Of a DNA stretch of 64,000 nt, positions 1 to 8,600 are shown one piece after another. Position 1 is the first letter of the stretch, and the number at the start of each line of letters is the position of its first letter. The position numbers and the translations under genes are program-made. The DNA comes from Stenotrophomonas africana (lineage in GTDB: Bacteria; Pseudomonadota; Gammaproteobacteria; Xanthomonadales; Xanthomonadaceae), in the NCBI RefSeq assembly GCF_013004645.1, contig NZ_JABEME010000001.1, forward strand, positions 558,001 through 622,000, given 5' to 3'. The notes below the pieces were generated by a model. It was not told the origin of the DNA. It saw nothing but the letters and a program-made list of their open reading frames with translations, and did not search any database.

Positions 1-612
1 GATGATGATAATGCCCGCGATCGCGTCACCCTTGACGAACTTGGTGGCGCCGTCCATCGCACCATAGAAGTTGGCCTCCTTCTCGATCTGAGCACGGCGC
101 AGACGCGCCTCGTGCTCATCGATCAGCCCCATGTTCATGTCGGCATCAATGCTCATCTGCTTGCCGGGCATCGAATCCAGAGTGAAGCGTGCGGCAACCT
201 CCGCCACGCGCTGTGCGCCTGAAGTGACCACCACGTACTGCACGACCACCAGGATCAGGAACACCACGATGCCGACGATGTAGTTGCCGCCAATCACGAA
301 CTCGCCGATCGCGTTGATCACACGCCCAGCATCGCCGCCCTCCAGGATCAGTCGCGTGGCCGACACGTTCAGCGACAGCCGAAACAACGTGGACAACAGG
401 AGGATGGTCGGGAAGGTAGAGAACTTCAGGGGCGTATCGGTGAAGAACGTCACCAGCAGAATCAGCATGGCCATGCTGATGTTCACCACCAACAGGAAGT
501 CCAGCAGCACCGGGGGAATCGGCACGAACAGCACCACCAGCACACCGATCACCAGCGCCACCAGCGCCAGGTCACGGCGGCCGCCCCACATCTGGCTGAG
601 CAGCAGCTTCAT
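1..612 (-). CDS. sctV: Type III secretion export gate protein SctV (FlhA/FHIPEP family), partial
   Basis: Inner-membrane export gate of a type III secretion apparatus. The gene starts at 612 and runs off the left edge, so only the first 204 residues are present. The family signature is complete around residues 135-158: [20 protein letters not shown] followed by IDAD. Several hydrophobic segments fill residues 15-130. The stretch [10 protein letters not shown] before the signature reads more like injectisome SctV than flagellar FlhA, which usually has an asparagine where Q stands here; that is a judgement from memory of the families. The start codon overlaps the stop of sctU by four bases (ATGA on the minus strand), so the two are probably translationally coupled. 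It is missing from a complete-ORF list only because it lacks its 3' end. Flagellar FlhA remains the alternative. Confidence 0.85.
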   Translation of the reverse strand, partial: MKLLLSQMWGGRRDLALVALVIGVLVVLFVPIPPVLLDFLLVVNISMAMLILLVTFFTDTPLKFSTFPTILLLSTLFRLSLNVSATRLILEGGDAGRVINAIGEFVIGGNYIVGIVVFLILVVVQYVVVTSGAQRVAEVAARFTLDSMPGKQMSIDADMNMGLIDEHEARLRRAQIEKEANFYGAMDGATKFVKGDAIAGIIII

Positions 613-1676
613 GCGGACGCTCCCTTTCGCTTCCACAGCGTCCGGTACACCGGCGCCAGCTCGCCGTACAGTGCCTCGGGCACGGTGTGGTCGATGTCGC
701 ACTCCTTGTAGAGTGCGCGTGCCAACACGGGCAAGCGCATCACCGGGACCTGATGGCGGCCAGCCAGACGGCGGATGATGGCTGCCAGCGAGCCGGCCCC
801 CTTGGCGATCACCACCGGCCCCAGCATCTTGCCCGGGCGATAGCGCAGCGCCACCGCCACATGGGTCGGGTTGGTCAGGACCACGTCGGCCTCGTGCACG
901 CGCGCGAGCGCACGGGTCTTGCGCAGCAACTCCCGCGATTGCTGGCGGCGCTTGGACTTGACGGCGGGATCGCCGTCGCGCCGGCGCACTTCATCTCGCA
1001 CCTCGCGCCGGCTCATGCGCATCTTGCGCATGTACTCGCGCCGGGTGAACAGCAGGTCGGCAACCGCCACCAGGCCCAGCACCAGCAGCACGTACAGCGA
1101 TGTCTGTACGAACATGTCCCCGAACAACGCGCCCACACGCTGCGGCAACACCTGGACAACGGCCTCGGCCAGGCCCCGGGCCTTCCAGGCAAATACCGCA
1201 CACACGGCCCCCAGCAGCAGGAACTTGGCCGTCATCTTGCCGAGCTCCCACAGGGTCCGCATCGAGAAGATGCGCCGCAGCGCATTGGCCGGGTTCATCC
1301 GCTTGAAATCGGGCTTCAACGGTTGGGTGGTGAACATCGGGCCGGTCTGCAGCAGGTTGCCAAGCACGCCGGTGACCAGCAGCGCCAACACCAGTGGCAG
1401 CACGGCTTGCCCGACCGGGCCATAGGCACGCACGGTCCAATGCGCAAACGCTGCATTGAGCTCCGGCGCGTTGCCCGCCAATGCCAGCAGACGACGGGTC
1501 GCGTCGGCCAATGCCATCGCGATGCCTCCCACGGTCATGGCCAGCGCTGCGGCGAATACCACCAGCACCAGGCTGCCCGACACATCCGCGCTCTTGGCGA
1601 CCTCGCCACGCTGTCGCGCCTGCTCAAGGTGGTGCGGGGTGGGCTGCTCGGTCTTGTCCTGATCGGGCTGGCTCAT
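609..1676 (-). CDS. sctU: Type III secretion switch protein SctU (FlhB/YscU family)
   Basis: Export-apparatus protein that switches substrate specificity after autocleavage. The 355-residue length is normal for the family. Four hydrophobic segments lie between about residues 30 and 210, followed by a basic linker and the cytoplasmic domain. The autocleavage motif NPTH is intact at residues 269-272. The start codon overlaps the stop of sctT (ATGA), and its own stop overlaps the sctV start, so sctT-sctU-sctV form a tight translational unit. The order S-T-U-V is found in both injectisomes and some flagellar sets. No other flagellar gene is in the window, so I favour a non-flagellar system, with moderate certainty. 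Confidence 0.85.
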   Translation of the reverse strand: MSQPDQDKTEQPTPHHLEQARQRGEVAKSADVSGSLVLVVFAAALAMTVGGIAMALADATRRLLALAGNAPELNAAFAHWTVRAYGPVGQAVLPLVLALLVTGVLGNLLQTGPMFTTQPLKPDFKRMNPANALRRIFSMRTLWELGKMTAKFLLLGAVCAVFAWKARGLAEAVVQVLPQRVGALFGDMFVQTSLYVLLVLGLVAVADLLFTRREYMRKMRMSRREVRDEVRRRDGDPAVKSKRRQQSRELLRKTRALARVHEADVVLTNPTHVAVALRYRPGKMLGPVVIAKGAGSLAAIIRRLAGRHQVPVMRLPVLARALYKECDIDHTVPEALYGELAPVYRTLWKRKGASA

Positions 1677-2437
1677 GCGCCCCCCAGCAACGACGGGATG
1701 CGCTGGAACGCGTCGCGGTACATGCGTTCGAACAGCGCCGGCACGAACGGCAGCGTTGCCATCAGCATCAGCAGCGCCACGATCATCTTCACCGGCAGCA
1801 CCAGGAAGTACACATTTGCCTGTGGCATCGAGCGCGTGGCATACGCCGCACCGATGTCCACGGCAAGCAATGCCAGCACCACCGGCGCCACCATCACCAG
1901 GCCCAGCAGGAAGCTGCTGCCCAGCATGCCGAACAGCCCGTCTGCATGCAGGCTCCCGCCCTGCCCCAGCGGGAGCAACTGCGTACTGGATACCAGCATC
2001 CGGTACAGGTCCAGATGCAGGTCCAGGGTAAAGAACAGCACGGTGCCGACCAGCATCAGCAATGTGCCCAACAGTGATTGGGTCTCACCCTGTGCGGCAG
2101 GATTGAACAACACCGCTGCGCTGGCACCTGCCTGGATGTCGATCAGCCAGCCGCCCATGTGCAACGCGGCCTGCGGCAACATGACCGCCAGCCCAAAAGC
2201 CAGGCCAACCATCAACTCACCCACCGCCGCCGCCACCCAGCCGAGCGCCCCACTCTGCGGCAACGTTGCCTGCAGCGGCTGCACCTGCACGGTCAGCCAG
2301 GCCAGCACCATCGCCAGCACGATTCGTACCATCGGCGGGGCCCAGCGCAGTGGCGTCAGTGACGTCATCGCTGTAGCGGGCAGGTAGCGGATCATGGCCA
2401 GCAGGAAGCTGCCGGCAAACTGGTGCAGGGCATCCAT
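1673..2437 (-). CDS. sctT: Type III secretion export apparatus protein SctT (FliR family)
   Basis: Integral membrane component of the SctRST export channel. The 254 residues are almost entirely hydrophobic, with about six membrane segments. The family feature of an aspartate followed by a small-residue stretch and an NP pair appears as WLIDIQAGASAAVLFNP near residues 95-111. The gene begins three bases after the sctS stop and its stop overlaps the sctU start, placing it firmly in the sctS-T-U-V operon. Flagellar FliR is the alternative identity because the two families are hard to separate by eye. Confidence 0.82.
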   Translation of the reverse strand: MDALHQFAGSFLLAMIRYLPATAMTSLTPLRWAPPMVRIVLAMVLAWLTVQVQPLQATLPQSGALGWVAAAVGELMVGLAFGLAVMLPQAALHMGGWLIDIQAGASAAVLFNPAAQGETQSLLGTLLMLVGTVLFFTLDLHLDLYRMLVSSTQLLPLGQGGSLHADGLFGMLGSSFLLGLVMVAPVVLALLAVDIGAAYATRSMPQANVYFLVLPVKMIVALLMLMATLPFVPALFERMYRDAFQRIPSLLGGA

Positions 2438-2440
2438 GGC

Positions 2441-2704
2441 CTACATTCCCGCTGCCGCTTCGAACATGCGCTTGGCAAGTTCGACCGCGATCGACAGCAT
2501 CCAGCCGCCCATGGCCACGCATACAACGCCGACGACGATGATCTTCGGGACGAAGGTGAGGGTCATTTCCTGCACTTGGGTGACCACCTGCACGATCGAG
2601 ATCAACAAACCGATGACCAGCGTGGACAGCAGCACGGGCGCCGACATTTTCAGTGCGGCGATAAGGGTGTCGATCAGCAGGCGCATGGCGAAATCAGAAT
2701 CCAT
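2441..2704 (-). CDS. sctS: Type III secretion export apparatus protein SctS (FliQ family)
   Basis: Small two-helix membrane protein of the export channel, 87 residues, normal family length. The sequence shows the typical pattern: a first hydrophobic helix at about 17-39, the conserved linker TQVQEMTLTFVPKI at about 42-55, and a second hydrophobic helix from 56 to 78. It is followed after three bases by sctT. Its usual upstream partner sctR is not there; instead a TPR protein ends 18 bases upstream. The rest of the apparatus must be outside this window. Confidence 0.85.
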   Translation of the reverse strand: MDSDFAMRLLIDTLIAALKMSAPVLLSTLVIGLLISIVQVVTQVQEMTLTFVPKIIVVGVVCVAMGGWMLSIAVELAKRMFEAAAGM

Positions 2705-2722
2705 CTGAATGCTTCGCCCTGG

Positions 2723-3895
2723 TCAGTGGGGAACGAGTGTGCGGTGCAGCCGCCGGGAGAACTCAGCGACGGGCAGCGTTGTCACGCCTGAGCCGTCGAG
2801 CAGCTCCGACAGCAATGCCTGCGCGCCCTTGGCATCGCCCTGTGCCTCCAGCAGCAGGCTGCGCGCGTAGCGCGCGGTGATCGAGGCAGGTGCAAGCCGC
2901 AATGCCTTCTGGATCGACTGCTCCGCCTCGTCATGCTCGCCTGCAAGCACCGCGACCAGTGCCAGCCCACCGTGGGTATCGCCGAAATTGCGGTCGATCG
3001 CATAGGCCTGCTGGTAGCTGCCCCGCGCGGCCTCGCGCTGGCCCTGCAGCAACTGGGTCCAGGCCAATGCATGCCACGTACCGATATGCCCCGGCATGGC
3101 CTGCACAGCATGCTCCAGGATGCTACGAGCACGCGGCAGATCGTTGACCATCATCGCGCACTGGCCTTGACCGGACAGGGCACGCCCGGAGTTGGGGTGG
3201 CGCTGCAGTGCGCGCTCATACATCCGCTCGGCAGTAGCTGCGTCGCGGCGCCACAGCGCAAGCGTGGCCGCCACCAGCAGCGACTCATGCTGGTCCGGAT
3301 TGCGGCGAAGGCCTGCATCGGCAGCCACTGCAGCCTGCTCCAGATGGTTGCCATCGAACAGTGCCAGTGCCCGCACCCCCAACGCCTGCGCGTCCTCGGG
3401 ATCAAGGATCAAGGCACCGTCAGCGTGGGCCAATGCCCGGTCATGGTCGGCCTGCATCAAGGCGATCCGGGCCGCAAGAATCAGCAACGATGCCGACGCG
3501 CCATGGGCGGTGATCGCCTGCGACACGGTCGCCTGGGCGCGCTCTGATTGGCGCAGGCACAGCTGGCAGAAGGCGAGATCGTGGGCGATACCCGGCGCAT
3601 CCGCCCCGGCTTCGATCAGGCCCTGCAACTGCTGCGCAGCCTGTGCGTAACGGCCACTGGCCAGTGCGCAGCGTGCCTGCCGGAATGCTACCGCCGGCTG
3701 CCCGAGCGTGCTGGCGGGCAGCTCTGAAAGCACGCCATCAGCTTCGCCGACCGCGCCTTGGGCCAGCAGCAGATCCAGCAGTTCACACGCAAGTTCCGAG
3801 TTACCTGAATCCGCTGCGAGATACCCTCGCAGGCGCGCCACACGCACACCGTCGCCTTCCATGAGTGGCACGATTCCTGACGTGTCTGATTGCAT
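2723..3895 (-). CDS. TPR-repeat protein of the type III secretion cluster
   Basis: A 390-residue protein built almost wholly of tetratricopeptide-like helical repeats, with the recurring pattern of small residues at helix contacts (for example ADHDRALAHADGALILDPED and GQREAARGSYQQAYAIDRNF). No signal peptide or membrane segment is visible, so it is probably cytoplasmic. It ends 18 bases before sctS and shares its strand, so it belongs to the same operon. TPR proteins act as chaperones or sorting-platform partners in type III systems (known for SctG-like proteins), but this one is much longer than SctG and I do not assign it to a named family. An internal ATG at codon 12 is an alternative start. 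Confidence 0.75.
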   Translation of the reverse strand: MQSDTSGIVPLMEGDGVRVARLRGYLAADSGNSELACELLDLLLAQGAVGEADGVLSELPASTLGQPAVAFRQARCALASGRYAQAAQQLQGLIEAGADAPGIAHDLAFCQLCLRQSERAQATVSQAITAHGASASLLILAARIALMQADHDRALAHADGALILDPEDAQALGVRALALFDGNHLEQAAVAADAGLRRNPDQHESLLVAATLALWRRDAATAERMYERALQRHPNSGRALSGQGQCAMMVNDLPRARSILEHAVQAMPGHIGTWHALAWTQLLQGQREAARGSYQQAYAIDRNFGDTHGGLALVAVLAGEHDEAEQSIQKALRLAPASITARYARSLLLEAQGDAKGAQALLSELLDGSGVTTLPVAEFSRRLHRTLVPH

Positions 3896-4044
3896 CTCCA
3901 GCGCACGAACGTACGCCAGCCCCTTTGCTCGACATTCCCTTCTGCACCCCGGTCGTTTCCCCCGAGCCGTGAGCGCTGGGTGAAACTACAGCTGTGCAAT
4001 CGCGGGTGTCAATAGGGCGTCAAGGGATTGTTGAAATCCTGAGA

Positions 4045-4410
4045 TCAGGTCACAGAACGGATGAGCGTCTGGAACGCTTCGCGGTGTTCCTCGTTGGCCT
4101 CAAGGCTGTCCACCAGGGTGTCCAGCATCGGCTGCCATTGGCTGTACTCACGCAGCTCCGTACCCAGTTCGGCGAGCAGAACCGCACGTATCACCCGGCG
4201 GCGTGCGGCGCGCATCGCCACCGGGTCCTGGGTATCCACGCCGCGCACCAGGCCGGCCACTTCGGCACGCAGCGAGCGGGGCGACGACGGCGGGGGCGCC
4301 GATGCAGGGGCGCCGGAGTTCCCCGCACGCGCCCGCTCGCCGCGCCGGCTGAGCTCGGCGCGCATCATGGCGATCAACGGCGTTGATAGGGAGGTCCGAT
4401 CAATCGGCAT
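4045..4410 (-). CDS. Hypothetical 121-residue protein in the type III secretion cluster
   Basis: I do not recognise a family. The protein has a basic, proline- and serine-rich N-terminal part (residues 1-50, predicted disordered) and a helical C-terminal part with alternating charged and hydrophobic residues (about 50-121). No signal peptide or membrane segment is seen. It lies between two TPR genes on the same strand: the upstream one stops 20 bases before its ATG and the downstream one starts 149 bases later. Small helical proteins beside TPR proteins in type III clusters are sometimes needle or chaperone components; that role is only an inference. The start is uncertain because no clear ribosome-binding site precedes it. 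Confidence 0.6.
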   Translation of the reverse strand: MPIDRTSLSTPLIAMMRAELSRRGERARAGNSGAPASAPPPSSPRSLRAEVAGLVRGVDTQDPVAMRAARRRVIRAVLLAELGTELREYSQWQPMLDTLVDSLEANEEHREAFQTLIRSVT

Positions 4411-4430
4411 GCAGCACCCGCGGCCAGCAG

Positions 4431-4988
4431 CTAGTTGGTGCGACCATACCCGGTCAGGAAGATCGGTGCAGGCGTATCGATGCGCGCTGCCACCTCAGTC
4501 AACGACGCAGGCACCGAACCCGCCAGCTGGTCACGCAGACGGCGCATGTCGATGGCCAGCGCCGGCAGTGCCTGCGGCTGGGCCAGGCCCTCATCCAGTT
4601 CACGCAGGGCGTCGTCCATGCGCTGGTCGGCCGCGGCATCGAGAGCGCGGGCATACGCCCCTAGCGCGTCGACCTGGGCCAGCACCGGCGCCAGCATCTG
4701 TCGCGCCTCTTCGGCCCTGCCCTGCCCCATCAGCAACTGCGCGTACTGGAAGCGCGCGATGGCCAGGTCAGGGGCGGCAGCGACCACCCTGCGGAAACCC
4801 GTTTCGGCCCGGTCCACCAGGCCCAACTGGGCGTGCTGGGCTGCCAGCAGGTAGGTCGCGTGGACGTGCTCCGGTTCGCGTTCGAGCGCGGTTTTGAGCA
4901 GCACCAGCGCATCGGCTTGGCGATTACCCGCAATCGCATCGATCGACAGGCGGAGAAGTTCTTCGATGTCCAGCTTTTGGTAATCCAT
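4431..4988 (-). CDS. TPR-repeat protein, first gene of the type III secretion cluster
   Basis: Cytoplasmic-looking 185-residue protein with about three TPR-like helix pairs between residues 10 and 110 (for example EPEHVHATYLLAAQHAQLG) and a less regular C-terminal part. I chose the ATG at 4988 rather than the longer reading frame to 5039 because an AGAGGG ribosome-binding site sits about seven bases upstream of it. It is the first gene of the minus-strand set that leads to sctS-T-U-V and is preceded by an AT-rich gap. A chaperone or sorting role in type III secretion is inferred from position only. Confidence 0.7.
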   Translation of the reverse strand: MDYQKLDIEELLRLSIDAIAGNRQADALVLLKTALEREPEHVHATYLLAAQHAQLGLVDRAETGFRRVVAAAPDLAIARFQYAQLLMGQGRAEEARQMLAPVLAQVDALGAYARALDAAADQRMDDALRELDEGLAQPQALPALAIDMRRLRDQLAGSVPASLTEVAARIDTPAPIFLTGYGRTN

Positions 4989-5284
4989 TGGCCCTCTGGA
5001 GATAACACAATTTGCCGTAGCGATTGCTTGAAATCGCATCAGAACGTCCCGTCAGACACATTCGTTGATGACGAACTATGCGCGCCATTGAGAGTTAGCA
5101 GGCGATTTTTTCACGACATACGTAATCGCCCCACCTTGCCTAGCTTTTAGCGATGAGACAGCTGCACACAACGTTCGCGGGAGTTCACAAGAAAAGGAAC
5201 AGCCACCCTCATTGCGCGACACACTTCCAACCACCCACAACAATATCCAATTAACAAGCCAAACAAACCTTAACAAACAAAAAA
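4989..5284. other. AT-rich intergenic region between TPR gene and candidate immunity gene
   Basis: About 296 bases without a convincing gene. It is visibly richer in A and T than its surroundings. It contains a 7-bp inverted repeat (5101-5107 with 5124-5130, GGCGATT/AATCGCC). It should hold the promoter of the TPR-sct operon and the 3' end of the toxin-locus transcript. I looked for a plant-type PIP box pair (TTCGB-N15-TTCGB) and did not see one. A 70-codon reading frame at 5076-5288 is discussed under rejected items. Confidence 0.5.
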
Positions 5285-5629
5285 TCACTCATTTAAAAAT
5301 TCTCCCCGCAAAGCCGACATAAACCGCGCCACATCTTCAATCACCTGACCCGATGGCAATGCGATCCTGGAGAAGATCGGAACAAGCTGCCGCTCACCCC
5401 AATTCTTTGATTGACGAAGAATCTCAATCATCACCTCCCGATTCTTTTCGTCGCACTCCATGAAGCGCTCACGCATCCATCCGCGCATCAACAGCTCAAG
5501 CTGAGCATCGTCATTTATATCCACACCCTCTATCAATCTACACTCAACATCAGTAAGGATATTTACATCCAAATAGCCGAGGAATGACATTAAATCATCA
5601 GGGCGAAATTTATACATCTCAATAACCAT
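5285..5629 (-). CDS. Candidate immunity protein to the RHS C-terminal toxin
   Basis: Small acidic 114-residue protein of unknown family, no signal peptide and no membrane segment, mostly helical by composition. The gene is AT-rich compared with everything else in the window. Its first ATG overlaps the last 11 bases of the giant RHS gene; a second in-frame ATG at 5617 starts one base after the RHS stop codon and may be the real start. A small, compositionally odd gene directly after the toxin tip of an RHS protein is the classic position of a cognate immunity gene in polymorphic toxin systems. The role is inferred from position and composition, not from a recognised domain. Confidence 0.65.
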   Translation of the reverse strand: MVIEMYKFRPDDLMSFLGYLDVNILTDVECRLIEGVDINDDAQLELLMRGWMRERFMECDEKNREVMIEILRQSKNWGERQLVPIFSRIALPSGQVIEDVARFMSALRGEFLNE

Positions 5630-8600
5630 ATATTGGGAATGCCGTAACAGCCCTTCCGTTATTATTAACCCAAACCTGAACAGACTGCTGGGTCCCGTAA
5701 TTTAGATGCCTATCATATCCCTCGCCCATGATCCTATCAAATCGAATGGGCCTTTGAGCAAGCGCCTTTACACCCGTTGTCTCGTATATGTGCTCCGCCC
5801 TCAGAATTGCATTCAATTGATCCCTACTACTCATGAATCGCGTAGCTGCAGAAGGAATGTTCTGAATTACACCGGTTGTTGGGTTGGCCCCAGTGGCAGC
5901 CCTGTTGAACTGAGAGGGGAGGGAGGTTTGTGCGCCGTGCTTTTCGACAAAGTGCGCGCCTGGGGTTAGACGCTCCATATCCTCGAGACGGCGTTGCGCA
6001 TTTGCTTCAGCCTTTACGACTAGAAGCGCGCGGCGCTCAACCGAACTCATTTCCGCGAACTTGTTAGGCGATGCCGCACGCCCCCTACTAATATCCCCCA
6101 CAGCGCCAATCATCGAAACAGGCGAGCGGTACCCGCCCGCTGATCCCACGGGCAGAACATCAGCCAAGGCAGTCGCGCCCCGAGGCAAGGTCACGATAAT
6201 TGCGCCCCCATACCGCAGCCTATCTTCAGTTGACAGCGACGTCCATTGGGTCCATGCGGCCTGACCAGTAACCACCGGATTGGTGGTCACCAGAGTAGCC
6301 ATGCCAGAGAGCGTTCTCTGACGCTCACTCGAACTTGTGAAGAACCTCAGGCTGTCCGCCGCACCCGATACCACAGCGTCAGTCACACTGTTGATCGCGT
6401 ACACGCCCGAGGCGATCATGGCCTCCGGCGCGGAGGTCGAGTCTTCAACTGCCTGCCGTGACATGTCCCGGATTGCGTTCATCCCCTGCTTTATCGCTAT
6501 CAACGCTGAATCCTGGGCGGCCATGTTCAGCGCAAACACTGAGCGAATCGGCAAGGAGTAGCCATCAACGGCCTCCCGAACAACGTCGCCAATGGCGCGA
6601 TCCGGGAGACCTATTGGCGCAGAAACACTGTTTGAGTATGCGCGGAGCTGGTCGACCTGCCGCCGTGCTGCCGTATTGACGTCGGTAGCGCCGACATCAA
6701 ACGCACTGAGATTGATCTCATTTCCGCGCCCGCTATCCTGCTGCGCTATTGCGTGACTGGCGAATGCCCATCTCAACTGGGCGATCTGCTCCATGGTGAG
6801 GCCGTGAGCCATCCACTCCGCGTCAGACACTCTCACTTGAACCGCAGGGAAGTTGGTAATGTTGTCGGTTGAGCGGATTTCCGGACTGCCATCCCCAAGA
6901 GCTGAGCCACGTTCGCCTAGCTCGGCTGTTGCATACGGATATCGCTCTGAGAAGCTTCTGCCACCGGCCACGGAAGCACTGCTCTCTCTCTCTAGAGTAG
7001 ACACATATTTGTCGATATTAGATGCGAAAGATGAGCCCAACGCATTACCGAATGCGTCTGCCGCTATCGCTCCATAGTGAATCTTGTCGCCGAGTCCAAA
7101 TGTCCGGCGCGTATGCAGACTTACAATGCCGCCCACCATTCCCCCAACAGTGTCGTTGACAAGCCCGTCAGATACGAACGGCTGACTGCTGAGTCCAAAA
7201 GACTGATTGATCTTTCCACCCACCACCGAGCTCACTGCATTCGCCGCGATGGCACGCCAGCTAAAGTGCGTGTCAGCGACGCCAGCAATCTTGCCTGCTG
7301 CATAGCCGGCAGCTGCATTTGCTGCGCCAATCGCGGCAACCCGGCCGTAGCTTCCGGCCTGGATCAGCTCACTCACCTGGGCGCCTCCGCCGATGGAGCC
7401 GGCAATGCCGGCGCCGGCCGCAGCGCCCAAGCCGCTGCTGACCGCACTTCTCAAGCTGAAACTGTCGACCACGCCCATCGCCTTGCCGACTGCCTGGCTG
7501 GCAATACTGCCGGCCATGCCACCCGCGAACGCCGCGCCAGCGACAGCAGCACCTGCGGCAACGGCGCCCATTGCTGCGCCACTCACCGCGATTCCTCCGG
7601 TAAGTACAGCCGCGCCTGTCGCCATTACGCCGCCCGCGGCCATGAGCGAAGGCGCCAGGACCGCCAGCGCAGCACCTGCGGTAAACACCGCAGCGACCAC
7701 AGCCACCACCACCATCAGTACCGTTGCGATACCGTTGCAATGCTCCTTCGGCGGCGGCTCGATGTAGGGCAGCGACGGTGATGTATTGCCGATCGCCTCC
7801 TGGGGATTGAACGGTTTGAACGTTGCAGCATCGTTGGACGTGACCTGCACCTCCGGCACAACCAGCGTGGTACCCGCAGTCAGTCCACTGTCATCTGCGA
7901 TAGCGTTCGCCTCGGCCAGTACGTACCAGAGGTTCGCATTACCATATACACGCTGGGCGATGACTCGCAGGGTCTCACCCGCCAGGACGGTCGTGCGTGA
8001 GCTGCCGGCCGCGCTGTTGCTCTGGTAAGCCGTAAGGCGCCCAACAACATCCACATCACCATTGCGCTTGCCCGACGCAACCAGTTGACCACCCACGTAC
8101 GCATAGAGCTGAGTCTGGGTCTGCTGTGCCGCGCTCTGAGTGAACACACCGTTGCTCAGTGAACCTTCTCGCCGGCGTAGGATGTTGCCTGTGGCGTCGT
8201 AGCTGAAGTAGCGGATACGGTCGTCCAGCTTGCCAAGATCATTGCTCAGGGGTGTCTGCTCGCGTACCGCGACACGACGGCCCCAGGCATCGTAGCTGCT
8301 GTAGCTGGTGGAGGCGCGGAAGTTCTGATTGCTGCTGCTGCCGTAGACGCGCGATTCCAGATAGCTGTCGCGGGCTTCGTAGGCATAGATGTACCGATGC
8401 GTGTAGCCCTTGGGGTCAGAGGCCTGGGCACCGCTGCCTTCTTCATGCTGCGAATAGCGATAGCTGTAACCGCGCAGGCGGCCGGCCTCGTCATAGCCAA
8501 AGGCCTGATAGTCCACCGCGGCCAGGTTCTGCAATGCAGCCAGATTGCTCGACTGCCAGACGCCACCGTCTGCCTGCGCGCTTGCCGTCCAACCCAGCTG

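Noticed and set aside
687-2387. A 566-codon plus-strand reading frame opposite the sctU and sctT genes
   Set aside because: It is antisense to two clear membrane proteins, rich in H, Q and R as expected for the shadow of high-GC coding DNA, and matches no family.
5040-5284. A plant-type PIP box promoter for the type III genes
   Set aside because: No pair of TTCGB motifs at 15-base spacing was found on the minus strand.
5076-5288. A 70-codon minus-strand reading frame in the AT-rich gap, starting with a hydrophobic stretch
   Set aside because: No ribosome-binding site, no recognisable family, and it fills a promoter-like AT-rich gap where a hydrophobic frame arises easily. It could be a remnant of an older toxin or immunity cassette, but that cannot be shown.
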